22,278 nt of DNA from CAYWMP01 sp964459445. Its GTDB lineage: Bacteria; Desulfobacterota; DSM-4660; Desulfatiglandales; HGW-15. Numbering within the stretch: position 1 is the stretch's first letter; the number at the start of each line of letters is the position of its first letter. The stretch is from NCBI GenBank assembly GCA_964459445.1, contig CAYWMP010000093.1, positions 1 to 22,278 on the forward strand, in the 5' to 3' direction. Shown here in pieces: positions 8,183-17,467 of the stretch. The position numbers and the translations under genes were made by a program. The notes under the pieces are model-generated. The model did not search any database and was not told the DNA's origin. It worked only from the letters and a program-made list of their open reading frames with translations.

Positions 8183-8244
8183 TTAGGTCTCCTTTGAATG
8201 TGTTAGCGTTTTTCAAAATGCTCGATTCTATTACTAATCGTCTA

Positions 8245-11200
8245 TTACGTCCTAAAATATTCAGCTATGGCTTTAAATAACTCCTTCTTTTTGAATGGCT
8301 TTGTCATGTGGGCGGTGCATCCGGCATCAAGACTTTCCTGCTCTTTGCCTCGCAATGCATGCGCTGTAAGGGCGATGATCGGCACAGGCGCAACGTTGTA
8401 TTCCACCTCCCATTCACGTATCCGCCTGGTTGCCTCATAACCGTCCATCACCGGCATCTCCATATCCATAAACACCAAGTCATAGGTGCCTGATTTGTAT
8501 TTCTCAAGACCTATTTTGCCATTTTCGGAAATATCCACCTGATGAGAGGACTTCTTAAGGTAGTAACTAAATAAAATCTGGTTGTCTTCGTTGTCTTCCA
8601 CCAAAAGGATTTTGAGGGGCGGAATTTCTTCCGCCTCGGTCTTTTTCTCTCCTACAGCAGCCACTTCAACAGATGCTTTACCCAAGGCCATTTCAATAGC
8701 CTCTTTCAATTCAAGGCGTTTGATGGGCTTAACAAGATTTGCAGAGATCCCGAGTTCTCTCGATCTTTTGAAGTGCCTCTCCGCATCGTCTGATGTAAGC
8801 AGCATGACAGTATGATCGATATGACCGAAACGATTCTTTATTTGCTCGGCTGTCTCAAACCCATCCATTTCCGGCATACGGCCGTCCAGCAAGACCAGCT
8901 GAAAGGGAAGGCCATCCTGATCAGCGAGATTTACGGCTTCCAGGCCCTTTTTGCCGTCTGGCGCAACCGTCACCAACATTCCCCAACCAGCTAGGGTTTC
9001 CCTCAAGATCATTCGGTTGGCATGGTTGTCATCAACCACTAAGACCTTGACGCCATCTAAATCTTTAGGAGTATGCTTTGCTATCACTTTCGGCTCGTGC
9101 TGCAACCCGAACCGGGCCGTAAAAGAGAAGGTGCTTCCTTTGCCGGGTTCACTCTCCACTTGAATCTGCCCGCCCATCATATGGACCAGGCGCTTACAAA
9201 TGGCCAAGCCCAACCCAGTGCCTCCATACTCCCGCGTTGTAGATGTGTCAGCCTGGGCAAAACTCTCAAAAATTTTAGCCTGAACTTCATCCGGGATTCC
9301 GATACCAGTATCTCTTACAGAGAAAAGGATCTCTACGGGTTTAGTACGCTCACCTGGTATATTAGGCCCTTCATCGGGTTCTTGGGGCTCGGTATTGTGC
9401 TTAGCCTCGAGGATAATCTCTCCATCATGGGTGAACTTCACGGCATTACCAACCAGATTCACGAGTATCTGTCTGAGGCGGGTTGGGTCGCCAATAAGAT
9501 ATCTCGGTGCTTCAGGCTCTATACGGTAAACCAACTCAAGCCGTTTCTCATGGGCCTTAATAGCCATGACCTCGCATGCTTTCTCAACCACATCCAGGAG
9601 ATCAAGGTCCGTATCCTCTAACTCAAATTGCCCTGCTTCCACTTTGCTCAGATCCAAAATGTCATTGATCAGATCGAGGAGACCTTGGCCTGCATTCCTT
9701 GATATCTTTACATATTCCTTTTGTTCAGGATCCAAGGTTGATTCCCAGAGCAGGTCCGACATGCCCAAAATAGCATTCATGGGTGTGCGGATTTCATGGC
9801 TCATGCCGGCCAAAAACTCACTTTTCGCCCGATTGGCCGCATGGGCGGCTTCGCGCTCTCTCTCAGCTTGCTCCTTTTCCTTTCGCTCGCTGATGTCCAC
9901 AAAAGAACCATCATAGTAGAGTAATTCGCCATGAGGATCGCGGATGGCCCTTGCAGAAATGGAAGCCCAAAACTCCGTTCCATCTCTGTGATATATCCTT
10001 GTTTCAAATCCGGTCACCCGTCCTTTTTCGGCAAGAATACGGTCGAAGGTCTCGCTTTCTTCAGTGCTGGCGTAAAATGGCCTTGGGAATTCGGAAATCG
10101 AGGAAAGCATCTCATCAGGGTGATCGTAACCCATGATTCTGGCCAATGATGGATTGGCACTGATCAGTCGGCCGTCGCGCGTGCTTTGAAATATCCCTTC
10201 AACAGCGTTTTCGTATAGAGAACGGTAATTCCTCTCAGACTCTTCCAGTCTTTTGTAAAACCTGGCATTTTCAATGGATATGGCTGCCTGGGATGCAATC
10301 AATTGCAACACTTCAACACGTTCAGGGGTGAACGCGCCTGTGGTCAAGTTATTCTCCAGATACAAAACGCCGGTTAATTCGCCCTTGTGAATGATTGGCA
10401 TGCACAGAACGGATCTGGGTCTCTTTTGGACCACATAATCATCGCTGGTGAAGATTCCTTGGTTGGCAGCATCATCCAACACAAGATTTTCCTTTGTTCT
10501 TGCTATGTATTGCACAACAGCAGTAGACAAGTCTCCACATGAGGCTAGTGGTATTGATGCGACCTCGGTCTTATCCGTGCCTGTTGTATCGGTCCGGGCT
10601 TCAATCGAAAACTCCCCATCAGACCTCAAGATAAGGAATGCCTTTTCAGCCCCGGCGTTTTCCATAACCAGGGTCATGATGCGTCTAAGGAGGCTACTAT
10701 GCTCAATCTCTCCGGAAATGGCCTGAGAAGCCTTTAAAACTGAATTTAGATCGATGAGTCTTGAGCCGCTGTCGGAATAGGTATCATAAGGGCTGGTAGA
10801 TCTTACGGTGGACCGGTCTTCTCGTTGAGAGGCTTGTGCCAATAGATCGGGATACTTCTTCTCCAGATCCAGAGTTTTGGCCCTAGCTCCCCAGCGTTGA
10901 TAACTATAGTGGGCTTTGCGCACATATAAGCGCACGTAATCATCATTGCCTTTTTCACGCCAGAACCTGGCAGCAAGCTCGCAGGCTAAGGCTTCTTCTT
11001 GAATAAAACTGTTCTCTTTCGCTCCGGAGATAGCATTTTCGTAAAAATCCGCCGCCTTCCGATTCTTGCCCATAACCCTTAGACGCTCTGCTTCCACTAA
11101 ATGGTATTTGTGCAAGTGGTTCATTGGAGCGTGTTTGGCCCATTTTTTCATCTTTCTCAGGTCACGAGAGACCTTTTTCAGCAAATGTCTTTGATGGGTT

Positions 11201-14200
11201 TTTGGGGCCTTAGGATAAACCGCAAGTCTAGCAAGCGAACCATAGAAGTGGAGGAGAACGATGCTAAATCTCCCGGTGGAAGTTGACATATACTTCTCAG
11301 CGTTGTCAGCGTTCTCAACAGCCTGTTCATAATCTTGAAATAGATAGCTTAAAAAGGTCTTCATATAATAGACAGCATAAAGGACGCTGAGATCGTTTGC
11401 TTCCACGTGTCGGGGCAACATTTCATTTTCATCAATGTGTTCTCCAATCAAAGCTTTTGGATCAACTGCCCTTCCCAGAAGATTCGCTACGGTCTGCTGT
11501 ACTACACCGTAAATGTTGGCTGTAATGTCCTGTTTGAGTTTCAAAATGGCTTCTCTATACACAGCCAATTCTTCCCGAAGACTCTCCAGATCTTTACCGG
11601 CGCAAAAGGCATCGCTTGAGCCCATGAAGGCAGCATTGGCGGCATACTCAATGTCGCCCGCTTCAAGCCCGATCTGATAGGCTTCAAGGGTACCCTTTGA
11701 TGCATCCCTTAGAGGCTCTTTCCAGTGCCTCATGAATGCATTGAATATGAGTCTAATCTTGCATTGGAATTCCCTGTTGTCGAACTTGTCCAAGAGATCC
11801 AGAGAAAGCTTTCCAAAGGCATAGCCGGCATCGAAATTGCCCAGAATACCGCAAAGCAAGGTTCCATATCCTGCATAGCCAAATGCGGATTCAGGGCAAT
11901 TACCATATCTCAGGGAAAGCCTGAGGATCTTCAAAAGGAAAATCATCCACATCTCACGAACGCCATGGAGGGCGGCAGTCGATGCAGTCAGCATAATGCG
12001 CATTGCTGCCTGCTTCCTGGAATTGGTTATCACAGGTAAATCGATCAGGGCTTCCGGTTTTTTGCCAATGAGAGCCAATTTTGCTTTCATAATCCCCAAT
12101 AGGATATTTGTTTTGTTCGGTTTTGGAAGGGTTACTCCCAGGAGTTTCAAGACGCGGACTGCCGTATCCACCGCCTTTTGTGGCTCGTTTTGCGCTGTAT
12201 AGGCAAGGACTTTGATTTCATGGATTTTTAATTTGTCGAGCAGCGTCTTGGCTTCCCTATCTACGATTTCAGCAAGATCATTCATTTTCTCATATTCGGT
12301 GCAGGTGTAAGCCGCTTCGACTGCGTCGATGTGTAATGCGAGGCACAAATCATAATTCATCTTCCAGCTATCGGACACCAGGAGGCTGAGCCCGAATTCC
12401 AAGTAGTTCAAAGATGATTGATGGGCCGCAGAAATCTTGGCTCTTCTTCCCGCTACGAGGTTCAATTCAGCAACCTCATCCCGTTCCCTTTGATCGGTGA
12501 TAAGGCTAACGCCCTGATTCAATTGGTTGACAATGTCGAAAATCTTTTGCTCTCGAGCCTCGGGCGCGGTGGAATCCAGCAAAAGCTTCCCTATTTTGTA
12601 GTGAAGGGATTGCTTCTCGGCATCCGGAATTAGGGAATAGGCCGCTTGTTGAATCCGATCATGGCAAAAAATATACTCGACCTCGGATCCATCAAGAGTA
12701 TCGCTCATGTCCAGTTCGATTGATTTGTAAGCAGAATTCAAGGGGCATACGAGACCTTCTTCAATGGCATCCCAGAGAGAATTTGCCGTGTCCTTCGGGG
12801 ATTTTTCATCAACAATCGCAAGCTTAATCAAATCAAAGGGGTTTCCAATGCAGGTTGCGAGCTTGAGGGCGTGTTGTGTGTTCCGTCCCAGCTTTTGAAT
12901 TTTGAAGGCCATGAGATCAACGACGTTGTCAGTCATCTCAGCCTGATTGATTTTGGTCGAATCCCAATCCCAATTGCCGGTCCGGTAGTCAAAAACCAAC
13001 AATTTCTCAGCGTAAAGGGATCTCAGAAATTCATTCATAAAGAATGGGTTTCCGTCCGTTTTTGCCAAAACGATTTCGGCCAGAGATTTGACTTTTTCAG
13101 GGGAGCTGGCAAGGGTATCCGCAATGAAGTTGCTTATGTCCGGCATGCTAAGAGGTGAGAGGGTGATATGATTGACTATTGCGGAAGTACTTTTAATCTC
13201 ATTTAAAACCAACTTCAAGGGATGGGATCGATCGACTTCATTGTTTCGATATGCCCCAACGAACAGGAGATGTCCTTCCCTTGAGGTGGTCATTACCAAT
13301 TGAATCAGTTTCAGCGAGGCTGAATCGGCCCATTGTAAATCATCAAGGAAAATCACCAATGGGTGCTCTGAGCTGTGCAGGACGTCTATGAAGCGTTTGA
13401 GCACAATATTGAATCGATTCCGGGCCTCGGATGGAGGCAGTTCCGGCACAGGTGCCTGGGGTCCAATAATTAATTCCAAATCGGGGATAACATCGCCCAG
13501 GACTCGAGCGTTAGAACCAAGTGCGGATTGGATTTTGTGGCGCCATTGGATCAGGTTTTCATCGCTCTCCGATAGGAGTTGTCGAATCAGCGCCTGAAAG
13601 GCTTGAATCAGCGCACTATAGGGAATATTGCGTTGGTACTGATCAAACTTGCCGGAAAGGAAGTATGCCCTTTTTTTGGTGACAGGCTTATATATCTCGT
13701 TGACCAAGGCTGTTTTTCCGATCCCGGCATATCCGGTTACGAGCATCATTTCGGTCTTGCCGGAAGCGGCCCGATCAAAAGCATCAAGCAAGTCTTTGAT
13801 TTCCTTGTTCCTGCCGTAGAGTTTTTCGGGAGGTTGAAACTTATCGGACCTGTCATGGCCAGCGATAGAAAACTCAGAGATTTCCCCCTCTGTCTCAAGA
13901 TGATTAAGGCAATGCTCTAGGTCAGTTTTAATGCCAAGTGGACTTTGATATCTGTCTTCGGCGTTTTTGTTGAGGAGTTTCATGACAATGTTCGATAGTG
14001 CTACAGGCACTGAAGCTTCACGTTCATGGAGAGGTAGAGGCCGTTTTGCCATGTGACTATAGACCAGATCCATGGGATCAAGGCTGTCAAAGGGAACACT
14101 GCCGGAGAGCATTTCATAAAGGGTGGCGCCCAAGGAATAGTAATCGGTACGATAATCAACGGAGCGATTCATTCTGCCGGTCTGTTCGGGTGAGATATAG

Positions 14201-14724
14201 GCCAGGGTCCCCTCCAGGATATCCGGATCTTTTATTGTGGGCGCCTCACGGGGGATGCGGTTGGAAATGCCGAAGTCAATGATTCTGAGCCGGTCTGTAG
14301 CGGGATTATAAACGATATTGGAGGGATTAATGTCTTTGTGAACGGTGTTTTTAACATGGATATTACCTAAGCTTTCAATGATTTTTATAGCGAGACGAAG
14401 AATTTCTTTAAGGGTGAATTCTCTGGAGACCATCCATTTATCCAAAGACTCACCATCAAAATCCTCTACCACGATTGCAACGGTATTATCAAATTCCTCC
14501 AGCCCATACACCTCAATAACCCCCTCAGTGTTGGACAGGTTCAAGAATTTTGTGATTTCATATTCCTGTCTGTATCTGACAAGCTCTTCCTTGGTTGGGT
14601 AATCCTTCTTTAGAAACTTCAGAACAACGGGAAGATCGTTTTCCTTTCGTCGGGCCCTATAGACCAAAGAGCTTCTGCTGTCATAGATCTTTTTGAGGGT
14701 CTCGTAGCCTGGCATGCTGAACAT
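8245..14724 (-). CDS. HstK-like Ser/Thr kinase-AAA ATPase-GAF-PAS-histidine kinase-REC-REC
   Basis: 2159-residue cytoplasmic signalling protein. In order: Ser/Thr kinase (about 7-285) with K36, HKDINPSN at 129-136 (D131 catalytic) and DFG at 150-152, but a degraded glycine loop (YDSRSSLVY); AAA/STAND-like ATPase (about 295-560) with Walker A GYAGIGKT (K337) and Walker B VIFLDDLQWAD; a long helical TPR-like region (about 600-1300); GAF (about 1325-1485); PAS (about 1495-1615); histidine kinase with H1643 in MSHEIRTP and ATP-lid motifs DTGIGIP and GGTGLGLAIC; two receivers with phosphoacceptors D1947 (LLDGRMP) and D2087 (FMDMEMP). The N-terminal architecture matches the HstK family described in Anabaena and common in several phyla; tandem C-terminal receivers are an addition. 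No HPt. Start chosen for GGAGAA 6 bases upstream of ATG 14722-14724. Ligand unknown. Confidence 0.92.
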   Translation of the reverse strand: MFSMPGYETLKKIYDSRSSLVYRARRKENDLPVVLKFLKKDYPTKEELVRYRQEYEITKFLNLSNTEGVIEVYGLEEFDNTVAIVVEDFDGESLDKWMVSREFTLKEILRLAIKIIESLGNIHVKNTVHKDINPSNIVYNPATDRLRIIDFGISNRIPREAPTIKDPDILEGTLAYISPEQTGRMNRSVDYRTDYYSLGATLYEMLSGSVPFDSLDPMDLVYSHMAKRPLPLHEREASVPVALSNIVMKLLNKNAEDRYQSPLGIKTDLEHCLNHLETEGEISEFSIAGHDRSDKFQPPEKLYGRNKEIKDLLDAFDRAASGKTEMMLVTGYAGIGKTALVNEIYKPVTKKRAYFLSGKFDQYQRNIPYSALIQAFQALIRQLLSESDENLIQWRHKIQSALGSNARVLGDVIPDLELIIGPQAPVPELPPSEARNRFNIVLKRFIDVLHSSEHPLVIFLDDLQWADSASLKLIQLVMTTSREGHLLFVGAYRNNEVDRSHPLKLVLNEIKSTSAIVNHITLSPLSMPDISNFIADTLASSPEKVKSLAEIVLAKTDGNPFFMNEFLRSLYAEKLLVFDYRTGNWDWDSTKINQAEMTDNVVDLMAFKIQKLGRNTQHALKLATCIGNPFDLIKLAIVDEKSPKDTANSLWDAIEEGLVCPLNSAYKSIELDMSDTLDGSEVEYIFCHDRIQQAAYSLIPDAEKQSLHYKIGKLLLDSTAPEAREQKIFDIVNQLNQGVSLITDQRERDEVAELNLVAGRRAKISAAHQSSLNYLEFGLSLLVSDSWKMNYDLCLALHIDAVEAAYTCTEYEKMNDLAEIVDREAKTLLDKLKIHEIKVLAYTAQNEPQKAVDTAVRVLKLLGVTLPKPNKTNILLGIMKAKLALIGKKPEALIDLPVITNSRKQAAMRIMLTASTAALHGVREMWMIFLLKILRLSLRYGNCPESAFGYAGYGTLLCGILGNFDAGYAFGKLSLDLLDKFDNREFQCKIRLIFNAFMRHWKEPLRDASKGTLEAYQIGLEAGDIEYAANAAFMGSSDAFCAGKDLESLREELAVYREAILKLKQDITANIYGVVQQTVANLLGRAVDPKALIGEHIDENEMLPRHVEANDLSVLYAVYYMKTFLSYLFQDYEQAVENADNAEKYMSTSTGRFSIVLLHFYGSLARLAVYPKAPKTHQRHLLKKVSRDLRKMKKWAKHAPMNHLHKYHLVEAERLRVMGKNRKAADFYENAISGAKENSFIQEEALACELAARFWREKGNDDYVRLYVRKAHYSYQRWGARAKTLDLEKKYPDLLAQASQREDRSTVRSTSPYDTYSDSGSRLIDLNSVLKASQAISGEIEHSSLLRRIMTLVMENAGAEKAFLILRSDGEFSIEARTDTTGTDKTEVASIPLASCGDLSTAVVQYIARTKENLVLDDAANQGIFTSDDYVVQKRPRSVLCMPIIHKGELTGVLYLENNLTTGAFTPERVEVLQLIASQAAISIENARFYKRLEESERNYRSLYENAVEGIFQSTRDGRLISANPSLARIMGYDHPDEMLSSISEFPRPFYASTEESETFDRILAEKGRVTGFETRIYHRDGTEFWASISARAIRDPHGELLYYDGSFVDISERKEKEQAEREREAAHAANRAKSEFLAGMSHEIRTPMNAILGMSDLLWESTLDPEQKEYVKISRNAGQGLLDLINDILDLSKVEAGQFELEDTDLDLLDVVEKACEVMAIKAHEKRLELVYRIEPEAPRYLIGDPTRLRQILVNLVGNAVKFTHDGEIILEAKHNTEPQEPDEGPNIPGERTKPVEILFSVRDTGIGIPDEVQAKIFESFAQADTSTTREYGGTGLGLAICKRLVHMMGGQIQVESEPGKGSTFSFTARFGLQHEPKVIAKHTPKDLDGVKVLVVDDNHANRMILRETLAGWGMLVTVAPDGKKGLEAVNLADQDGLPFQLVLLDGRMPEMDGFETAEQIKNRFGHIDHTVMLLTSDDAERHFKRSRELGISANLVKPIKRLELKEAIEMALGKASVEVAAVGEKKTEAEEIPPLKILLVEDNEDNQILFSYYLKKSSHQVDISENGKIGLEKYKSGTYDLVFMDMEMPVMDGYEATRRIREWEVEYNVAPVPIIALTAHALRGKEQESLDAGCTAHMTKPFKKKELFKAIAEYFRT

Positions 14725-14911
14725 CGGGTTTCTCCAGATGGATTTTGGGGCTCGAATAGTTGACTAACGATTTGCTAAAGCTCAATTTGTTGTGATTCTC
14801 TCCAGGTTGGGTGCGAACAAAATATGAAGGAATCCATTCTCGATTATTGTCTAAGTAACCAAGCCACGAGAAAAAAGGCCCAGTGTATGATTGTCCCCAG
14901 GGTTGATAGGA

Positions 14912-14936
14912 AAGGTCTCTTTTAGAAAGAGACCTT
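14912..14936. terminator. perfect 11-bp inverted repeat, possible terminator or processing hairpin
   Basis: AAGGTCTCTTT, a 3-base loop (TAG), then AAAGAGACCTT, with no mismatch. It lies 28 bases past the stop of the hybrid kinase and about 190 bases before the HstK-like start. In the direction of these genes it is not followed by a true U-run (only TTTCC), whereas on the opposite strand a run of eight T lies 16 bases beyond. A factor-independent terminator is therefore possible but not classical; an attenuator or RNA stability stem is equally likely. The rest of 14725-14963 shows no gene I can support. Confidence 0.45.
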
Positions 14937-14963
14937 GTTAGCAGAGTGTTTTTTTTACCTGTC

Positions 14964-17465
14964 TCACGGATGCTTTCCTGATGCGGCATAGTCCCTGATA
15001 GCCTCGATCAGCTTTACCTTCTTGATGGGCTTTGTCAGGTGGGCATTGCATCCCGCATCAAGGCTTTTTTGAGCTTCCTCCTTGGTTGCATGGGCTGTCA
15101 ACGCCACAATAGGCGTCGGCGCTAACCTGTTTTCCTTTTCCCAATCCCTAATTTGTTTGGTGGCCGTATAGCCATCCATGACAGGCATTTGCATATCCAT
15201 GAACAGGAGATTGTATTTTCCGGCCTTGAACTTATCCACAGCAATCTGGCCGTTTTCTGCAAAGTCCAGGCTGCAGGGTGTTTTCTTAAGGAAAGATTTG
15301 ATGAGAAGCACATTATCTTCCGTGTCTTCAACGAGGAGAATATGCACGGGCGGAAGTTCTTCAGGGGCAGGGGGCTTGGAAACCGTTGCTTTCCCAATTG
15401 CGGCTTTGGATTTGCCCACGGCTATGGAGATGGCCTCGCGCAGTTCCAGGCTTTTGACCGGTTTTACGAGATAGCACGCGATCCCCAATTTATTGCAGCG
15501 GGAGATGTCATGACTGCGGCGATCCGAAGTAAGCATCATGATGGTCATGTCGGGGATATTCAGATCGCTTCTAATGCCCTCCACCGTTTTGAATCCATCG
15601 ATATCCGGCATGAGGGAATCGACTAATAGGAGATCGTAGGGGTTCCCTGAATCGAATGCACGCTTGAGTTCTTCAAGACCTCGCCGGCCATCCTCTTTTT
15701 CCTTCACAACCGCTCCCCATCCCGAAACCATCTCCCGGAGTATGGCGCGATTGGTGGCATTATCATCCACAATCAGGGCTTTCAATCCCTCCAGATCGAT
15801 AGGCTCCTCTTTGACAGTTTCTTTGGGTTCCCTTTGAAGTTGGAATTTGGCCGTGAAATGGAAGGTGCTGCCGTGGCCTTCTTTACTCTCCACCCAGATT
15901 TTTCCACCCATTAGATCAACGAGCATCTTTGAAATGGTCAATCCGAGACCGGTTCCCCCATGCTTGCGGGTGATGGATGAATCGGCCTGGGTAAAGCTAT
16001 CGAAGATGAGATCAAGTTTCTTCTCGGGAATTCCAATTCCCGTGTCGAATACCGAGAAATGGAGTTTGATCTCTTCTTCCCCTTGGGCGGGCGCATCAGA
16101 GTCCTGAATACCAACCTGGAGAAATATCTCACCCTCCTCCGTAAATTTTAGGGCATTCCCAATCAGGTTCATGAGGACCTGTCGCAATCGACCCTGATCG
16201 CCGATTAAATGGATGGGTACATCGGGGCTCATGCGACAAATGAGCTCCAGACCCAACTCATGGGCGCGTATTGCCAAAACGTCACAGGTTTTTTCGACGA
16301 TTTCTTTGAGGTCGAAATCAATGGATTCGAGCTCCAAATGTCCAGCTTCAACCTTTGAGATATCGAGTATGTCATTAATAACATTTAAGAGATTCTCACC
16401 GGCGGAGCTGAAGACTTGAACATACTGTTGCTGTTCGGGTGTTAGGGGTGTTTCTCTGAGCAGGTCCGCCATGCCGATGATGGCATTCATCGGGGTGCGG
16501 ATTTCATGACTCATGGTTGCAAGAAAATCGGTCTTTGCGCTGCTGGCCGCCTCAGCCTCATCTTTGGCCTGTCTCAGCTCTTCAAACATTAACTTGCGCT
16601 CTGTGATGTCTCTGAAGACGCCGAGGGTACCGATGACTTCGCCTTTTTCATCTCTTATGAGTGAGGCGGACGTGTTGATATCGATCAGCTCTCCGCCTTT
16701 CTTGATCAGTTGCATCTCGTGATTTCTTAATTCCCCTTTTGCACTCAGCTCTCGCATAATGGCCTTGGCATCATCCTTGCCTTTGCCATAGAGGAAATAC
16801 ACTTCCTTTCCCATGACTTCTTCTTGCTCGAAGCCCAGCATCTCCGAAGTCTTGGGGGTGAAGGATATGATTTTCCCGCGAAGGTCGGTTACGGTAATTC
16901 CATCGATGGAGCTGTCCAGTACGTTCTGCAAGAAATTGCTTGTTCGAAGGAGTTCAGCCTCTATGCGTTTCTTTTCCGTCACGTCACGCATGATGCCCAT
17001 ATATCCAAAGACGCTGCCATCTTCGGCCACGCGCAATGTGGAACTTTCAAGGCATTCCATGATGGTGCCATCTTTTTTCCGGTACTTGATCTCGAAATCC
17101 TTCACCGATCCTGTTTTTTCTATAGCCAGTTTGAATTTGACACGGTCGGCAGGGTCTGCATATAGATGAGAGGCTTCAAGATGCATCATTTCATCCTTTG
17201 AGTAACCCCACATATCAAGGGCGGCCTGATTGCAATCAATGATTTTTCCATCAGGCCCGGCAAGCAAAATCGCATCAATAGAATCCGAAAAAAGCGTACG
17301 GTATCTCTCTTCGCTCTGTCGAATCGCATTTTCGGCGCGTTTTCTTTCAGTGATATCCCGGTAAATAGAATAGAATGCAACCTGTTCATCTCCCACAATG
17401 ATAGGCGAAGCCAGGACCGATACGCTGATGAGGGTACCGTCTTTGCGTTGACGAATAGATTCCAT
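14964..17465 (-). CDS. hybrid histidine kinase, 3' part of a frameshifted gene (PAS-PAS-HK-REC-REC)
   Basis: 833 residues as an ORF, but its first 45 or so residues are the second half of a PAS domain, so it is the 3' portion of a 1284-residue protein encoded with the next entry. Seen: PAC ending DITERKRAE; PAS at about 50-170 (ERYRTLFSDSIDAILLAGPDG); PAS at about 175-290 (LDSSIDGITVTDLRGKII); DHp with H320 in MSHEIRTPMN; ATPase with NLIGNALKF, DTGIGIP, GGTGLGLTIS; receiver 1 with D616 (LLVDSLMP) and receiver 2 with D757 (LLFMDMQMP). No HPt. The ATG lies two bases after the TAG of the upstream ORF, so re-initiation might still produce a soluble kinase half. Expected role: autophosphorylation and transfer to its receivers, then to the HPt protein encoded upstream. 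Confidence 0.85.
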   Translation of the reverse strand: MESIRQRKDGTLISVSVLASPIIVGDEQVAFYSIYRDITERKRAENAIRQSEERYRTLFSDSIDAILLAGPDGKIIDCNQAALDMWGYSKDEMMHLEASHLYADPADRVKFKLAIEKTGSVKDFEIKYRKKDGTIMECLESSTLRVAEDGSVFGYMGIMRDVTEKKRIEAELLRTSNFLQNVLDSSIDGITVTDLRGKIISFTPKTSEMLGFEQEEVMGKEVYFLYGKGKDDAKAIMRELSAKGELRNHEMQLIKKGGELIDINTSASLIRDEKGEVIGTLGVFRDITERKLMFEELRQAKDEAEAASSAKTDFLATMSHEIRTPMNAIIGMADLLRETPLTPEQQQYVQVFSSAGENLLNVINDILDISKVEAGHLELESIDFDLKEIVEKTCDVLAIRAHELGLELICRMSPDVPIHLIGDQGRLRQVLMNLIGNALKFTEEGEIFLQVGIQDSDAPAQGEEEIKLHFSVFDTGIGIPEKKLDLIFDSFTQADSSITRKHGGTGLGLTISKMLVDLMGGKIWVESKEGHGSTFHFTAKFQLQREPKETVKEEPIDLEGLKALIVDDNATNRAILREMVSGWGAVVKEKEDGRRGLEELKRAFDSGNPYDLLLVDSLMPDIDGFKTVEGIRSDLNIPDMTIMMLTSDRRSHDISRCNKLGIACYLVKPVKSLELREAISIAVGKSKAAIGKATVSKPPAPEELPPVHILLVEDTEDNVLLIKSFLKKTPCSLDFAENGQIAVDKFKAGKYNLLFMDMQMPVMDGYTATKQIRDWEKENRLAPTPIVALTAHATKEEAQKSLDAGCNAHLTKPIKKVKLIEAIRDYAASGKHP

Positions 17466-17467
17466 AG

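Noticed and set aside
9073..9621. 182-codon plus-strand frame over the HstK-like kinase core
   Set aside because: Antisense to the conserved HATPase and DHp motifs, with no family resemblance.
14681..14989. 102-codon minus-strand frame spanning the gap between two kinase genes
   Set aside because: Overlaps the ends of both neighbours, has no ribosome site and no domain, and its composition looks non-coding.
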